Counted from the first letter of the stretch, positions 1-9,000 are shown. The stretch is 42,859 bases of DNA from an uncultured Lachnospiraceae bacterium (GCA_947626965.1 CANQUH010000012.1:1-42859); one strand, 5' to 3'. The notes: a model not told the origin generated them from the sequence alone. Made by a program: numbers and translations.

Positions 1-57
1 GTGGAAGTACAGTAATGTATGGAGCTGACTGCTACTAATAGGTCGCAGGCTTGTCCG
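1..57 (+). rRNA. 23S ribosomal RNA, 3' end (partial)
   Basis: The first bases match the conserved 3' terminus of bacterial 23S rRNA: a stretch ending in GCTACTAATAGGTCG, followed by GGCTTGTCC, which normally pairs with the 5' end of the molecule. Only the last 57 or so bases are inside the window; the exact end is set by analogy. The following 100 bases hold no recognisable 5S rRNA gene before the terminator at 167. Confidence 0.93.
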
Positions 58-166
58 AGCGGACGGGTTTGAGAGAGAGGACAGGGAAAGAAAAGGGAAA
101 AAGGACTTGAAAAGTCGTGGAGGATGTAGTAATCTGTATGTGGTTTTGAAGGTATGTGAGAAAAAG

Positions 167-202
167 AACTGTCACTGTGTTGAAGCAGCTGGCAGTTTTT
201 TT
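167..202 (+). terminator. Terminator of the rRNA operon
   Basis: AACTGTCA (167-174) pairs with TGGCAGTT (190-197), one G-U pair, and a run of seven T follows. This closes the rRNA transcript about 110 bases after the 23S end. Confidence 0.75.
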
Positions 203-211
203 GCGTTTGAT

Positions 212-250
212 GCACAGGCCCTTGTAAAGAAACCAGCTGTTTTGCAGCTG
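212..250 (+). repeat. Degenerate left half of repeat R1
   Basis: The stretch GCACAGGCCC, six bases, then AGAAACCAGCTG has the same spacing as the left half of the R1 element on the reverse strand at 26974-27060. After CAGCTG the match fades: here TTTTG and a second CAGCTG follow, forming a small hairpin (234-239 with 245-250) and a T-rich run that may act as a second terminator. The right half of R1 is absent, so this looks like a decayed or truncated copy. Confidence 0.5.
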
Positions 251-283
251 ATTTTGTTTTATCAGAGAATGGAGTGATTGAAT

Positions 284-1048
284 ATGAAAGAAAGACTGCA
301 GTATTCTGAGATTGCGGACAGGATTCGCAGTGCAGAGATGGTATTAATTGGAATTGGAAGCGAATTCAGTCCCGCACTGCCGGAGCTGAAACTTGACAAT
401 GCGGCGCTTCCTTATGAAAAGAGTGAATACTACAGTTCTCTTGGAGACGGCGATGCGGTGATATGCGCTTACAAAAGGCTGCGGGAACTGGTGGGGGCAA
501 AGCCATATTTTGTGGTGACTTTAAACACGGATAATCTGGTTTATCGGGGCGGGTTTGAGAGAGATCTTGTCGTCGCCCCCTGCGGCAGCATGGAAAAAAT
601 GCAGTGTGAGGAACATATTGTGGAGGCGGCTTCTGTGCGGGAAAAAATTCTGGAAGAAATCAGAAAACTGCCTGCGGAAAAGCAGAAGGACAGGGAAAGT
701 ACTGCCCTGATTCTGGAGAAACATGCGGTATGTCCGATTTGCGGAAAGCCTCTGCGGTTCCATATAAAATCAGAAGAGGGGTATCTTGAATCGGGTTATC
801 TTGATCAGTGGCAGAAGTATAACCGCTGGCTTTCCTGCACACTGAACTGGAAGCTGTGTGTCCTGGAACTGGGAGTTGGTTTTGAATATCCGCAGGTAAT
901 CCGCTGGCCATTCGAGAAAATAACATATTTTAATCAGAAGTCGGAGCTGATCCGGGTTCACAGCCGGCTGCCGCAGACAGCTTCAGAGCTGGGAGAGCGT
1001 GGCATTTCAGTTGAATGTTCTCCCGTTGAATTTTGTCTGTCTGTTTGA
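284..1048 (+). CDS. Sirtuin-like (SIR2 family) protein with altered active site
   Basis: A 254-residue protein with features of the Sir2 NAD-dependent deacylase fold. IGIGSEFS (residues 22-29) sits where sirtuins have the GAG..S NAD loop, LNTDNL (80-85) where they have QN.D.L, and cysteines 108, 150 and 153 suggest part of a zinc site. The residue before the GS at 101-102 is Cys100, where active sirtuins have the catalytic His of HGS, so classical deacetylation may be lost or changed. The ATG at 284 is chosen over the TTG at 278 because GGAG (271-274) is nine bases from it. The gene stands alone between the rRNA terminator and a promoter at 1191. The family call is from motifs only, and the true substrate is unknown. 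Confidence 0.7.
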   Translation: MKERLQYSEIADRIRSAEMVLIGIGSEFSPALPELKLDNAALPYEKSEYYSSLGDGDAVICAYKRLRELVGAKPYFVVTLNTDNLVYRGGFERDLVVAPCGSMEKMQCEEHIVEAASVREKILEEIRKLPAEKQKDRESTALILEKHAVCPICGKPLRFHIKSEEGYLESGYLDQWQKYNRWLSCTLNWKLCVLELGVGFEYPQVIRWPFEKITYFNQKSELIRVHSRLPQTASELGERGISVECSPVEFCLSV

Positions 1049-1190
1049 GCGGTCTGCCTGAGCACAAATTACGTTCTGCTTATATGTCTTTCATCACTTT
1101 GTTTTCATGTAAATGAAGAAAACTTATGTATATTTTCTCATACAAGTGACTGAAACAGAAAAAAAGCTGTACGAAAAGACTAAAAAAGTC

Positions 1191-1219
1191 TTGAAAAAAA
1201 ACGGGTTGTTGTGTATGAT
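1191..1219 (+). promoter_or_regulatory. Sigma-A promoter for the phosphoribosyltransferase-like gene
   Basis: TTGAAA (1191-1196) and TATGAT (1214-1219) are separated by 17 bases, near the vegetative consensus. Just downstream lies a perfect inverted repeat, GATAAC-attc-GTTATC (1234-1249), near the expected transcript start. It could be an operator or a small 5' hairpin. The 235-base gap before this gene holds nothing else I can identify apart from AT-rich sequence. Confidence 0.7.
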
Positions 1220-1285
1220 AGACATAAGTTATGGATAACATTCGTTATCTCTAATATTTCGTTAAAATATGTTGGAGGTATTCTT

Positions 1286-1927
1286 ATGGAAAACAGGATG
1301 AAAAAGATTCAGTCACATGCCAACAAAAATGTTACCCTGCGTGTTATTCCCGGACATTTTGCGACGAATCACTCTCATATCAATTACTATGTTGACCTGA
1401 CTATCATGAAATCCAGGAAGAGTGAGGCTGAGGCGGCTGCGCAGACGCTTGCAAGAAACTATTCCCTGAGCACATATGTGGATACAATTATCTGTCTGGA
1501 CGGATGCCAGGTGATCGGAGCTTATCTGGCGGATGCGCTTACGGAGTCCGGTGTTATGTCCATGAACCAGCACCGCACAATGTATGTTGTCACTCCTGAG
1601 ATCGATCCGGGCGGACAGCTGATTTTCCGTGACAATATGCAGTCGATGATTTATGGAAAGCACTGCCTGCTTCTCATCGCTTCCGCAACGACAGGCCGTA
1701 CGATTGAGAGAGCTATGTCCTGTGTGAAGTATTATGGCGGCATTATCGAAGGTATCTCCGCGATTTTCAGCGCGATTCAGAATGTCGGCGGTATGGATAT
1801 CAACTCGATCTTCAGCAGCGAGGATCTCCGCGACTATCAGACATATGAGTTTAATCAGTGTCCGCTGTGCGCAAGAAAGCAGAAGATTGACGCGATTGTA
1901 AACAGCTATGGGTATTCAAGACTGTAG
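1286..1927 (+). CDS. Phosphoribosyltransferase-like protein (orotate PRTase-like)
   Basis: A 213-residue protein resembling the type I phosphoribosyltransferases often annotated as orotate phosphoribosyltransferase in Lachnospiraceae. The likely PRPP loop is LLLIASATTGRTIERAM around residues 128-144: the TTGRT part fits, but the two acidic residues that normally precede it are replaced by Ala-Ser. The C-terminus carries a CPLC pair (192-195). The start is the ATG preceded by GGAGG (1274-1278) with seven bases between; the upstream in-frame codons lie inside the promoter leader. The gene is monocistronic, with its own promoter and a terminator at 2005. Pyrimidine salvage or synthesis is a family inference; the missing acids leave catalysis in doubt. 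Confidence 0.65.
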   Translation: MENRMKKIQSHANKNVTLRVIPGHFATNHSHINYYVDLTIMKSRKSEAEAAAQTLARNYSLSTYVDTIICLDGCQVIGAYLADALTESGVMSMNQHRTMYVVTPEIDPGGQLIFRDNMQSMIYGKHCLLLIASATTGRTIERAMSCVKYYGGIIEGISAIFSAIQNVGGMDINSIFSSEDLRDYQTYEFNQCPLCARKQKIDAIVNSYGYSRL

Positions 1928-2004
1928 TTTCGGGAAACTGCAGCTGTGGGAGTCCATCTGCGGGGAATCCGGATGGATCATGAAATAAAGAGAATCAGAT
2001 TTGG

Positions 2005-2049
2005 AAAGACAGGACAGGGCAGATTTTTCTGTGGGTTCTGTCTTTTTTT
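2005..2049 (+). terminator. Rho-independent terminator
   Basis: AAAGACAG (2005-2012) pairs with CTGTCTTT (2038-2045), with further pairing inside (CAGA with TCTG), and the T run continues to 2048. It ends the phosphoribosyltransferase-like transcript. Confidence 0.85.
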
Positions 2050-2110
2050 GTGCAGACCCAGGAAAAACTGCACCGCGTTAATCTTTTTATGCAATAAAGT
2101 CAGATTTTCC

Positions 2111-2139
2111 TTGTATGAACGCCTGGGTTATGGTAAATT
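2111..2139 (+). promoter_or_regulatory. Probable promoter of hisHF
   Basis: TTGTAT (2111-2116) and TAAATT (2134-2139) with a 17-base spacer. The leader that follows contains GCGGTC (2175-2180) able to pair with GACCGC (2196-2201), a small hairpin upstream of the hisH ribosome site. No histidine-rich leader peptide or T-box core is visible. Confidence 0.45.
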
Positions 2140-2233
2140 AAATAGCATGTAGCAAATATAAAATCAAATGTCCCGCGGTCAGGCTGCAGGGCATGGACCG
2201 CTTTGAAAATAACAGGTGTGAGGAGCTTATGAT

Positions 2234-2854
2234 ATGATTGCAATTATTGACTACGATGCGGGGAATCTGCGGAGCGTGGAAAAGGCGTTTGCCTTTCTCG
2301 GAGAAGAGGCAGCCGTTACCAGGGACGCAGAGGCGATTCTCGGAGCAGATGGGATAGTTCTGCCCGGCGTAGGGGCCTTTGGGGACGCAATGGGAAAACT
2401 GAATCAATACGGATTGACTGAGGTAATCCGGGAAGCTGTCAGGAGGGAAATTCCGTTCCTTGGAATTTGTCTTGGCCTGCAGCTTTTGTTTGAAAAAAGT
2501 GATGAGTCGCCCGGAGTGGAAGGTCTTGGCGTATGCAAAGGGGAAATCCTGCGGATTCCGGACTGCGAGGGGCTGAAAATCCCGCATATGGGATGGAACT
2601 CACTGCAGTATGACCATCCGGGACGTCTTTTCGAAGGAATTCCGGAAGGGTCGTATGTGTATTTTGTACATTCCTATTATCTGAAGGCGGCTGATGAAGC
2701 GATTGTAAAAGCTTCGGCCAGCTACAGCACAAAGATACATGCATCGGTGGAACAGGGGAATGTATTTGCGTGTCAGTTTCATCCGGAAAAGAGCGGGGTG
2801 GTCGGTCTTTCCATATTAAAGAATTTTGTCAAAATTGCGAAGGGAGGATGCTGA
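2234..2854 (+). CDS. hisH: Imidazole glycerol phosphate synthase, glutaminase subunit HisH
   Basis: A class I glutamine amidotransferase of 206 residues, the usual length for HisH. It hydrolyses glutamine and channels ammonia to HisF, which makes imidazole glycerol phosphate and AICAR in histidine synthesis. The nucleophile is Cys79 in GICLGLQ, and the triad is completed by His183 and Glu185 in FHPEKSG; the oxyanion segment is PGVGAFG. The start at 2234 follows GAGGAG with good spacing. The stop is one base before hisF, so the pair is co-translated. No other his gene is in the window. Confidence 0.96.
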   Translation: MIAIIDYDAGNLRSVEKAFAFLGEEAAVTRDAEAILGADGIVLPGVGAFGDAMGKLNQYGLTEVIREAVRREIPFLGICLGLQLLFEKSDESPGVEGLGVCKGEILRIPDCEGLKIPHMGWNSLQYDHPGRLFEGIPEGSYVYFVHSYYLKAADEAIVKASASYSTKIHASVEQGNVFACQFHPEKSGVVGLSILKNFVKIAKGGC

Positions 2855-2855
2855 T

Positions 2856-3617
2856 ATGTTCACAAAGCGAATCATTCCCTGCCTGGATGTTCATGCCGGA
2901 CGTGTTGTGAAAGGTGTCAATTTTGTAAATCTGCGCGATGCGGGCGATCCGGTCGAGATTGCGGCCGCCTATGACAAGGCCGGCGCGGACGAGCTGGTGT
3001 TTCTCGATATCACAGCTTCCTCGGACGCGCGGCAGACTGTTGTGGATATGGTCAGGAGGGTTGCGGAGACAGTTTTTATTCCCTTTACAGTGGGAGGGGG
3101 CATTCGGACTGTCGATGACTTCCGCATGCTGCTGCGCGAAGGGGCGGATAAAATATCCGTTAATTCCGCTGCAATTATGAATCCGTCTCTGATCTCGCAG
3201 GCTGCGGAGAAATTTGGAAGCCAGTGTGTCGTCGTGGCGATTGATGCCAGACGCCGCGAGGACGGCACCGGATGGAATATTTATAAAAACGGAGGCCGTG
3301 TCGATATGGGAATCGACGCAGTGGAATGGGCGGTGAAAGCCGCTTCTCTCGGAGCGGGGGAGATCCTTCTGACCAGCATGGACTGCGATGGAACAAAAGC
3401 AGGATATGATCTTGAACTGACCAGGACGATTGCGGAACATGTGCCGATTCCGGTGATCGCTTCCGGAGGAGCGGGAACGATGGAGCATTTTTATGACGCT
3501 CTCACAGAGGGCAAGGCTGACGCGGCGCTTGCGGCTTCTCTGTTCCACTATAAGGAGCTGGAAATCCGTCAGGTCAAGGAATATCTGAGAGAGCGGGGCG
3601 TGTCTGTCCGGCTGTAA
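2856..3617 (+). CDS. hisF: Imidazole glycerol phosphate synthase, cyclase subunit HisF
   Basis: A TIM-barrel protein of 253 residues that closes the imidazole ring of IGP using ammonia from HisH. Catalytic aspartates are present in IIPCLDV near the N-terminus and in VVAIDARR, and the phosphate-binding loops TVGGGIR and ASGGAG are intact. The ATG at 2856 is chosen because AGGGAGG (2841-2847), inside the end of hisH, is correctly spaced, and because family members begin at this [12 protein letters not shown]; an earlier in-frame codon at 2826 lies within hisH. Uracil-DNA glycosylase follows after 140 bases. Confidence 0.97.
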   Translation: MFTKRIIPCLDVHAGRVVKGVNFVNLRDAGDPVEIAAAYDKAGADELVFLDITASSDARQTVVDMVRRVAETVFIPFTVGGGIRTVDDFRMLLREGADKISVNSAAIMNPSLISQAAEKFGSQCVVVAIDARRREDGTGWNIYKNGGRVDMGIDAVEWAVKAASLGAGEILLTSMDCDGTKAGYDLELTRTIAEHVPIPVIASGGAGTMEHFYDALTEGKADAALAASLFHYKELEIRQVKEYLRERGVSVRL

Positions 3618-3757
3618 AACAGGGCAGATATGGAGAAATGACAGGGGATCAGCCTGCTGCCGAAATGTGGGATATCCGCGGAACAGAAGATTCAAAAATG
3701 CAGAAAGAAATCTGCATACAGGAAAATCAAAAGAGAATGGAAATGGAGGGAGAAAGT

Positions 3758-4432
3758 ATGCCGCCTATTTCAAATGACTGGCTGGCCCCGCTCAAACCGG
3801 AGTTTGGGAAGCCGTATTACGCGAAGCTGTATAAAACAGTGAATGAGGAGTATCAGACACGGGTGATCTATCCGCCGGCGGACGATATCTTTAACGCATT
3901 TGCGTTTACGCCGCTGGCTCAGGTGAAGGTCGTGATCCTCGGGCAGGACCCGTATCATGAACCGGGACAGGCACATGGACTTTGCTTTTCCGTGAAGCCG
4001 GACGTGGAGATTCCGCCGTCGCTTGTGAATATATACAGAGAGCTGCACGAAGACTGCGGCTGCAAAATCCCGAATAACGGGTATCTGACAAAGTGGGCGA
4101 AGCAGGGAGTTCTGCTTCTGAATACGGTGCTGACGGTGCGCGCACACCAGGCAAACTCACACCGGGGAATCGGCTGGGAAGAATTTACGAATGCCGCGAT
4201 CCGCATTCTCAATGAGCAGGACCGGCCGATCGTATTTATTCTCTGGGGAAAACCGGCGCAGGCCAAAAAATCGATGCTCAACAATCCGAAGCATCTGATT
4301 CTCGAAGCGCCGCATCCAAGCCCTCTGTCGGCGTATCGGGGATTTTTCGGGAGCCGTCCGTTCTCAAGGACGAACAAGTTTCTTGTGCAGAACGGGCTGG
4401 AGCCGATTGATTGGCAGATTGAGGATGTGTGA
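3758..4432 (+). CDS. ung: Uracil-DNA glycosylase, family 1
   Basis: Removes uracil from DNA as the first step of base excision repair. The water-activating motif GQDPYH (residues 62-67, Asp64) and the DNA-intercalating HPSPLS loop near residue 186 are both present, as is LLLNTVLTV. At 224 residues it is the usual length. The ATG at 3758 has GGAGGG eight bases or so upstream; earlier in-frame codons would add about 40 residues with no family match. It is probably the last gene of the hisHF transcript or a separate unit. Confidence 0.97.
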   Translation: MPPISNDWLAPLKPEFGKPYYAKLYKTVNEEYQTRVIYPPADDIFNAFAFTPLAQVKVVILGQDPYHEPGQAHGLCFSVKPDVEIPPSLVNIYRELHEDCGCKIPNNGYLTKWAKQGVLLLNTVLTVRAHQANSHRGIGWEEFTNAAIRILNEQDRPIVFILWGKPAQAKKSMLNNPKHLILEAPHPSPLSAYRGFFGSRPFSRTNKFLVQNGLEPIDWQIEDV

Positions 4433-4785
4433 GGATTTCGGGGCGCTGTGCGCCAGTGGCGAACGTTTAGCGCCGGTTCTGGTGTCAGTGGCACTCGTTC
4501 AGAATCGACCGAAACGGAGTGAAGATCCGCAGCAAAGCGAAGACCACGAAGTGCGAAGAGGTTCGTGGCATCATGGAGGCAAAAGATGCCAGACGGATTG
4601 TTTCGCGCTTCGCACTCCCACAATCCTGCCCAAGATTCGGAAATCATGGGGCCTCTGCCCCACTTTTTCCTCATCTTGGGGCGGGTCATAAAGTCACTCA
4701 CCCACCGACATGCAAGCATGTCGTGGATTCGGACTTTTGACCCTGGCATCATGAAATTACAGAAATTATATGGAGATGAAGACAG
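4433..4785 (+). other. Hairpin-rich non-coding gap
   Basis: 353 bases without a credible gene. It holds a chain of short perfect inverted repeats: GGCGC/GCGCC (4442-4454), CCACGAA/TTCGTGG (about 4543-4569), GGCATC/GATGCC (about 4568-4591), GGGGC/GCCCC (about 4650-4663) followed by ACTTTTTCC, which may be the ung terminator, and CGACATG/CATGTCG (about 4707-4724). GTGCGAAG near 4550 can also pair with CTTCGCAC near 4610. The array ends in the 18-base repeat at 4740. Small frames across it show no protein-like composition. Confidence 0.6.
4740..4757 (+). repeat. 18-base repeat, copy 1
   Basis: ACCCTGGCATCATGAAAT occurs here and again, identical, at 23860-23877. Both copies lie at the end of a hairpin-containing gap on the + strand. 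The preceding TTTGACCCT also occurs in the R2 copy at 42137. Confidence 0.8.
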
Positions 4786-5850
4786 ATGAGTGGACAGGTA
4801 AAAGACTTTCTGAAACGGAAAAATATTATATTATCGGCCAGCCGTTACGGCATTGACGCGCTGGGCGCAATGGCGCAGGGACTATTTGCATCCCTGCTGA
4901 TCGGAACAATTCTGAGCACACTGGGAGAGCAGGCCGGAATCGCTGTTCTTGTGGAGATCGGTCAGTATGCCAAGGATGTAACCGGTCCGGCAATGGCCGT
5001 TGCGATCGGCTATGCGCTTGGGGCGCCGCAGCTGGTGCTGTTTTCTCTGATTGCAGTCGGAAGCGCGGCAAATAAACTTGGCGGCGCAGGCGGACCGCTT
5101 GCAGTTTATGTGGTGGCAATTATCGCCTGTGAGTGTGGAAAAGTTGTTTCAAAAGAGACAAAGATTGATATTATTGTGACGCCGAGTGTGACGATCGCTG
5201 TCGGTGTGCTGTTCTCGATGGCGTTTGCGCCGGCAATCGGCGCTGCTGCAAGTTCCGTCGGAAACGCGATCATGTGGGCGACGGATCTTCAGCCGTTTTT
5301 CATGGGAATCCTGGTTTCAGTGATTGTTGGTATTGCGCTGACGCTTCCGATCAGCAGTGCGGCGATCTGTGCGGCCCTCGGACTGACCGGGCTGGCCGGC
5401 GGAGCTGCTGTTGCGGGCTGTTGCGCGCAGATGATCGGTTTTGCGGTTATGAGCTTTAAAGAAAACAAGTGGGGCGGATTTTTCGCGCAGGGAATCGGAA
5501 CTTCGATGCTGCAGATGGCGAACATTATCCGCAATCCCAAAATCTGGATTCCGCCGACAGTCGCCTCCGCGATCACCGGACCGCTTGCGACCTGTGTATT
5601 CCGGATGCAGATGAACGGAGCCGCGGTTTCTTCGGGTATGGGGACCTGCGGACTTGTGGGGCAGATCGGCGTCTATACCGGATGGGTCAGTGATGTGGCG
5701 AACGGGGCGAAGGCGGCGATCACCGCCTGGGACTGGGCCGGACTGATTCTGATCTGCTTTGTGCTTCCGGCGGTGCTGACGCAGCTGATCGCTCTGCCGC
5801 TGCGTAAAATCGGATGGATTAAGGAGAACGATCTGAAGCTGGATCTGTGA
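4786..5850 (+). CDS. PTS EIIC-like membrane protein (PTS_EIIC_2 family)
   Basis: A 354-residue polytopic membrane protein, very rich in Gly, Ala, Ile and Val, with roughly eight to ten hydrophobic segments. It resembles the PTS EIIC type 2 family that also contains the PfoR-like regulators of clostridia. Family-like stretches include ASRYGIDALGAMAQGLFASLL near the N-terminus, GSAANKLGGAGGP and NGAAVSSGMGTCGLVGQIG near the C-terminus. No EIIA, EIIB or substrate enzymes are next to it, so the substrate is unknown and a role other than sugar PTS transport is possible. The start follows GGAG at ten bases. A strong terminator follows at 5928. Confidence 0.8.
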   Translation: MSGQVKDFLKRKNIILSASRYGIDALGAMAQGLFASLLIGTILSTLGEQAGIAVLVEIGQYAKDVTGPAMAVAIGYALGAPQLVLFSLIAVGSAANKLGGAGGPLAVYVVAIIACECGKVVSKETKIDIIVTPSVTIAVGVLFSMAFAPAIGAAASSVGNAIMWATDLQPFFMGILVSVIVGIALTLPISSAAICAALGLTGLAGGAAVAGCCAQMIGFAVMSFKENKWGGFFAQGIGTSMLQMANIIRNPKIWIPPTVASAITGPLATCVFRMQMNGAAVSSGMGTCGLVGQIGVYTGWVSDVANGAKAAITAWDWAGLILICFVLPAVLTQLIALPLRKIGWIKENDLKLDL

Positions 5851-5927
5851 TGTACGTCCCGGTTACAGTTCACCCTCTCACCGAGTTCAGGGCTTAAGCA
5901 TGTTTACAAAATCCTCTTATTAAATAA

Positions 5928-5975
5928 AACTTCCCGCTGTATTTCTTTGGAAGAGATTTACAGCGGGAAGTTTTT
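5928..5975. terminator. Bidirectional terminator
   Basis: A 14-base perfect stem, AACTTCCCGCTGTA (5928-5941) with TACAGCGGGAAGTT (5959-5972), flanked by T runs on the + strand and, read in reverse, by TTTTATTT. It can stop both the EIIC-like gene and the convergent dehydratase activase gene. Confidence 0.9.
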
Positions 5976-5983
5976 GCATTAAT

Positions 5984-6069
5984 GCGCAGGCCCGTATATG
6001 GAAATCGGCTGCTGACGCAGCCTCCGGGCCGCGCGGCGAGCAAGAGGGAAAACCGCCTCCTACTCGATT
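5984..6069 (+). repeat. Repeat R1, copy A
   Basis: An 86-base element of two hairpins. First: GCGCAGGCCCG (5984-5994) pairs with CGGGCCGCGC (6025-6034), with one bulged A, enclosing a second perfect stem GGCTGC-tgac-GCAGCC. Second: GCAAGAGG (6040-6047) with CCTCCTAC (6056-6063), imperfect here but perfect in copy B. It aligns along its whole length with 36290-36375 and with the reverse strand of 26974-27060. It lies between convergent genes. Confidence 0.88.
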
Positions 6070-6075
6070 GGAAGT

Positions 6076-9000
6076 TTACTGGTCATTTACCGCGGGTTCC
6101 AGAACCGTTTTATCCAGATTTTTCATCGCGGTCGAAAGCATCAGCTTGATGCGGTTGAGCTGATTAACCTCGCTCGCGCCGGGATCGTAGTCGATCGCGA
6201 CGATATTCGAGAGCGGATACTGGCGGCGCAGCTCCTTGATGACGCCTTTGCCGACAACATGATTCGGAAGGCAGGCGAACGGCTGCGTGCATACAATGTT
6301 GTTGACGCCGGAGTGGATCAGCTCAAGCATCTCGCCGGTCAGGAACCAGCCCTCGCCGGTCTGATTGCCCAGGGAGACGATGTCCTTTGCCATGGCGCCT
6401 AGCCGGTCAATGTGGGACGGCGGGTCGAAATGGATGCTTTTTGCAAATTCTTCCGCGGCCGTCTGGCGCAGCTTTTCCAGCACATAGATGCCGAAGTTGG
6501 CGATTGTGGCAGAACTCTTTTTCGTTCCGAGGTAGCTGGACTTAAAGTTCTGGTTGTAGAAACAATAGAGCAGGAAATCCATCAGATCGGGAACAACGGC
6601 CTCCGCGCCTTCTGATTCCAGCAGCTCCACCAGGTGATTGTTTGCGGCGGGGAGGAATTTTACGAGAATCTCCCCGACAATGCCGACGCGCGGTTTTTTC
6701 TCGTCTGTGATCGGAAGGGTGTCAAAATCATGAATGATCTCCCTGCACATCTTCTTGAATTCTCCGTAGGAAGGCTTTCCGGCAACAAATCTGCAGCAAT
6801 GCTCCTCCCATGTATGAAACAGTCTGTCTGCAGAACCGGGTACCTTTTCGTAGGGACGCATCCGGTACAGGCAGCGCATGAAGATGTCTCCGAAGACGAG
6901 AGCAAACATGGCGCGCTTTGCCATCTGGAAACTGAGTGTGAAGCCAGGATTCTTCTCGAGGCCGCTCAGATTCAGGGAGATCACCGGAACCTGTTCCATC
7001 CCCGCTTTGCGGAGCGCACGCCGGATAAAGCCGACATAATTGGAAGCGCGGCAGCCGCCGCCGGTCTGCGTCATGATCACGGCGGTATGGTTGAGATCGT
7101 AATGGCCGGAGAGAAGCGCATCCATAACCTGCCCGATAACGATCAGGGACGGATAGCAGGCGTCATTGTTTACGTATTTCAGACCGACATCGACGGCCTG
7201 ACGGTTGTCATTTGGCAGAACCTCAATCCGATAACCGGAGGCATTCATGGCTGCCTGGAGCACCTTAAAATGAATCGGCGACATCTGCGGGCAGAGAATC
7301 GTGTAGTTTTTGCGCATTTCCTTCGTGAAAAGCACACGTTCGATGTTGGCCGGGCGGATCGTACGTTCGGTTCCTTCGTTCTTTTCCCGCACGCGGATTG
7401 CGGCGATCAGGGAGCGGATGCGGATGCGGGCCGCTCCGAGGTTGTTTACCTCATCAATTTTCAGGCAGGTATAGATCTTGCCCGACTGGTTCAGAATGTC
7501 GCTGACCGCGTCGGTCGTCACCGCGTCCAGTCCGCAGCCGAAGGAATTAAGCTGGATAAGGTCGAGATCATTCCGCGTTTTGACATAATTTGCGGCGCCA
7601 TACAGACGGCTGTGATACATCCACTGATCCATGACGATCAGCGGGCGCTCCACCGGATTGAGCTGGGAGATCGAATCTTCCGTCAGTACAGCGAGTCCAT
7701 AGGAATTAATCAGTTCCGGGATGCCGTGATTAATCTCCGAGTCAATGTGGTATGGCCTGCCGGCAAGCACGATCCCGTGCCTCCCGGTCTCTTCAAGGTA
7801 GCGCAGAGTCTCCTGGCCTTTCTCATACATGGTCTGACGCGTTTGGGCCATTTCCTCCCAGCCGGCTTTTGCGGCCTGCTCAACCTCGTCAGACGGAATA
7901 TCGCTGAAGCATTCTTTCAGGCGCCTGGTCACGGTCTCGAGATTTGTGAACGCGACAAACGGATTCTCAAAGCGTATGTTTTCCGTGCGCAGAGCTTCCA
8001 CATTGTTCTTGATATTCTCCGCGTAGGAGGTGACGATCGGGCAGTTGTAATGGTTCGGCGCGTCGCCGAATTCCGTGCGCTCGTAGGGGATGCACGGATA
8101 GAAAATATATTTGATGCCTTTGCGGATCAGCCACTCGACATGGCCGTGCGCAAGCTTGGCTGGATAACATTCGGACTCGCTCGGGATGGATTCGATTCCG
8201 AGCTCGTAGATTTTCCGCGTGGAGGCCGGAGAGAGGATGACCCGGTATTTCAGTTCAGTAAAGAAACGGAACCAGAACGGGTAATTCTCGTACATGTTCA
8301 GCACGCGCGGGATGCCGACAATGCCGCGGACTGCTTCGTCCTCGGGGAGCGGCTCGTAGGAGAAAAGCAGCTTGTTCTTGAACTCGAACAGGTTCGGAAT
8401 CTGTTCCTTGTTGCGCTCTTTGCCTATGCCGCGCTCACAACGGTTGCCGCTGACAAACTGCCTGCCGCCGGAGAAGCGGTTGATCGTGAGGCGGCACTGG
8501 TTGGTACAGCCTTTGCACTTTGCCATTGTGGTCGTAAACTGCAGCGCGTTGATGCGGTCGATCGAGAGCATTGTACTCTGCGCGCCCTCCTGATAGCGTT
8601 CGCGCGCGATCAGCGCTGCGCCGAAGGCGCCCATGATCCCCGCGATATCTGGGCGGATCGCCTCACAGTTGGCGATCTTCTCAAAGCTTCGCAGAACAGC
8701 GTCGTTGTAGAAGGTGCCTCCCTGCACGACAATATGGCGTCCGAGCTCGGAAGCATCGGACACTTTGATTACTTTGTACAGCGCGTTTTTGATGACAGAG
8801 TAGGCAAGTCCGGCAGAGATATCGGAGACTTCCGCCCCTTCTTTCTGCGCCTGCTTAACTTTTGAATTCATAAATACGGTGCAGCGTGTGCCAAGGTCGA
8901 TCGGGTGCTGCGCGAACAGAGCAGCCTTCGCGAAATCTTCCACGGAATAGTTCAGCGATTTGGCAAAGGTTTCGATGAAGGAACCGCAGCCTGAGGAACA

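Noticed and set aside
1946-2152. A 68-codon frame after the PRTase-like gene
   Set aside because: It runs through the terminator at 2005-2049 and has no ribosome site.
3955-4752. A 265-residue reverse frame across ung and the hairpin gap
   Set aside because: Half of it is antisense to ung and the rest is hairpin array; no protein motif.
6634-8865. A 743-residue open frame on the + strand
   Set aside because: It lies wholly antisense to the conserved dehydratase activase gene, has no ribosome site or family motif, and arises from the codon bias of the true gene.
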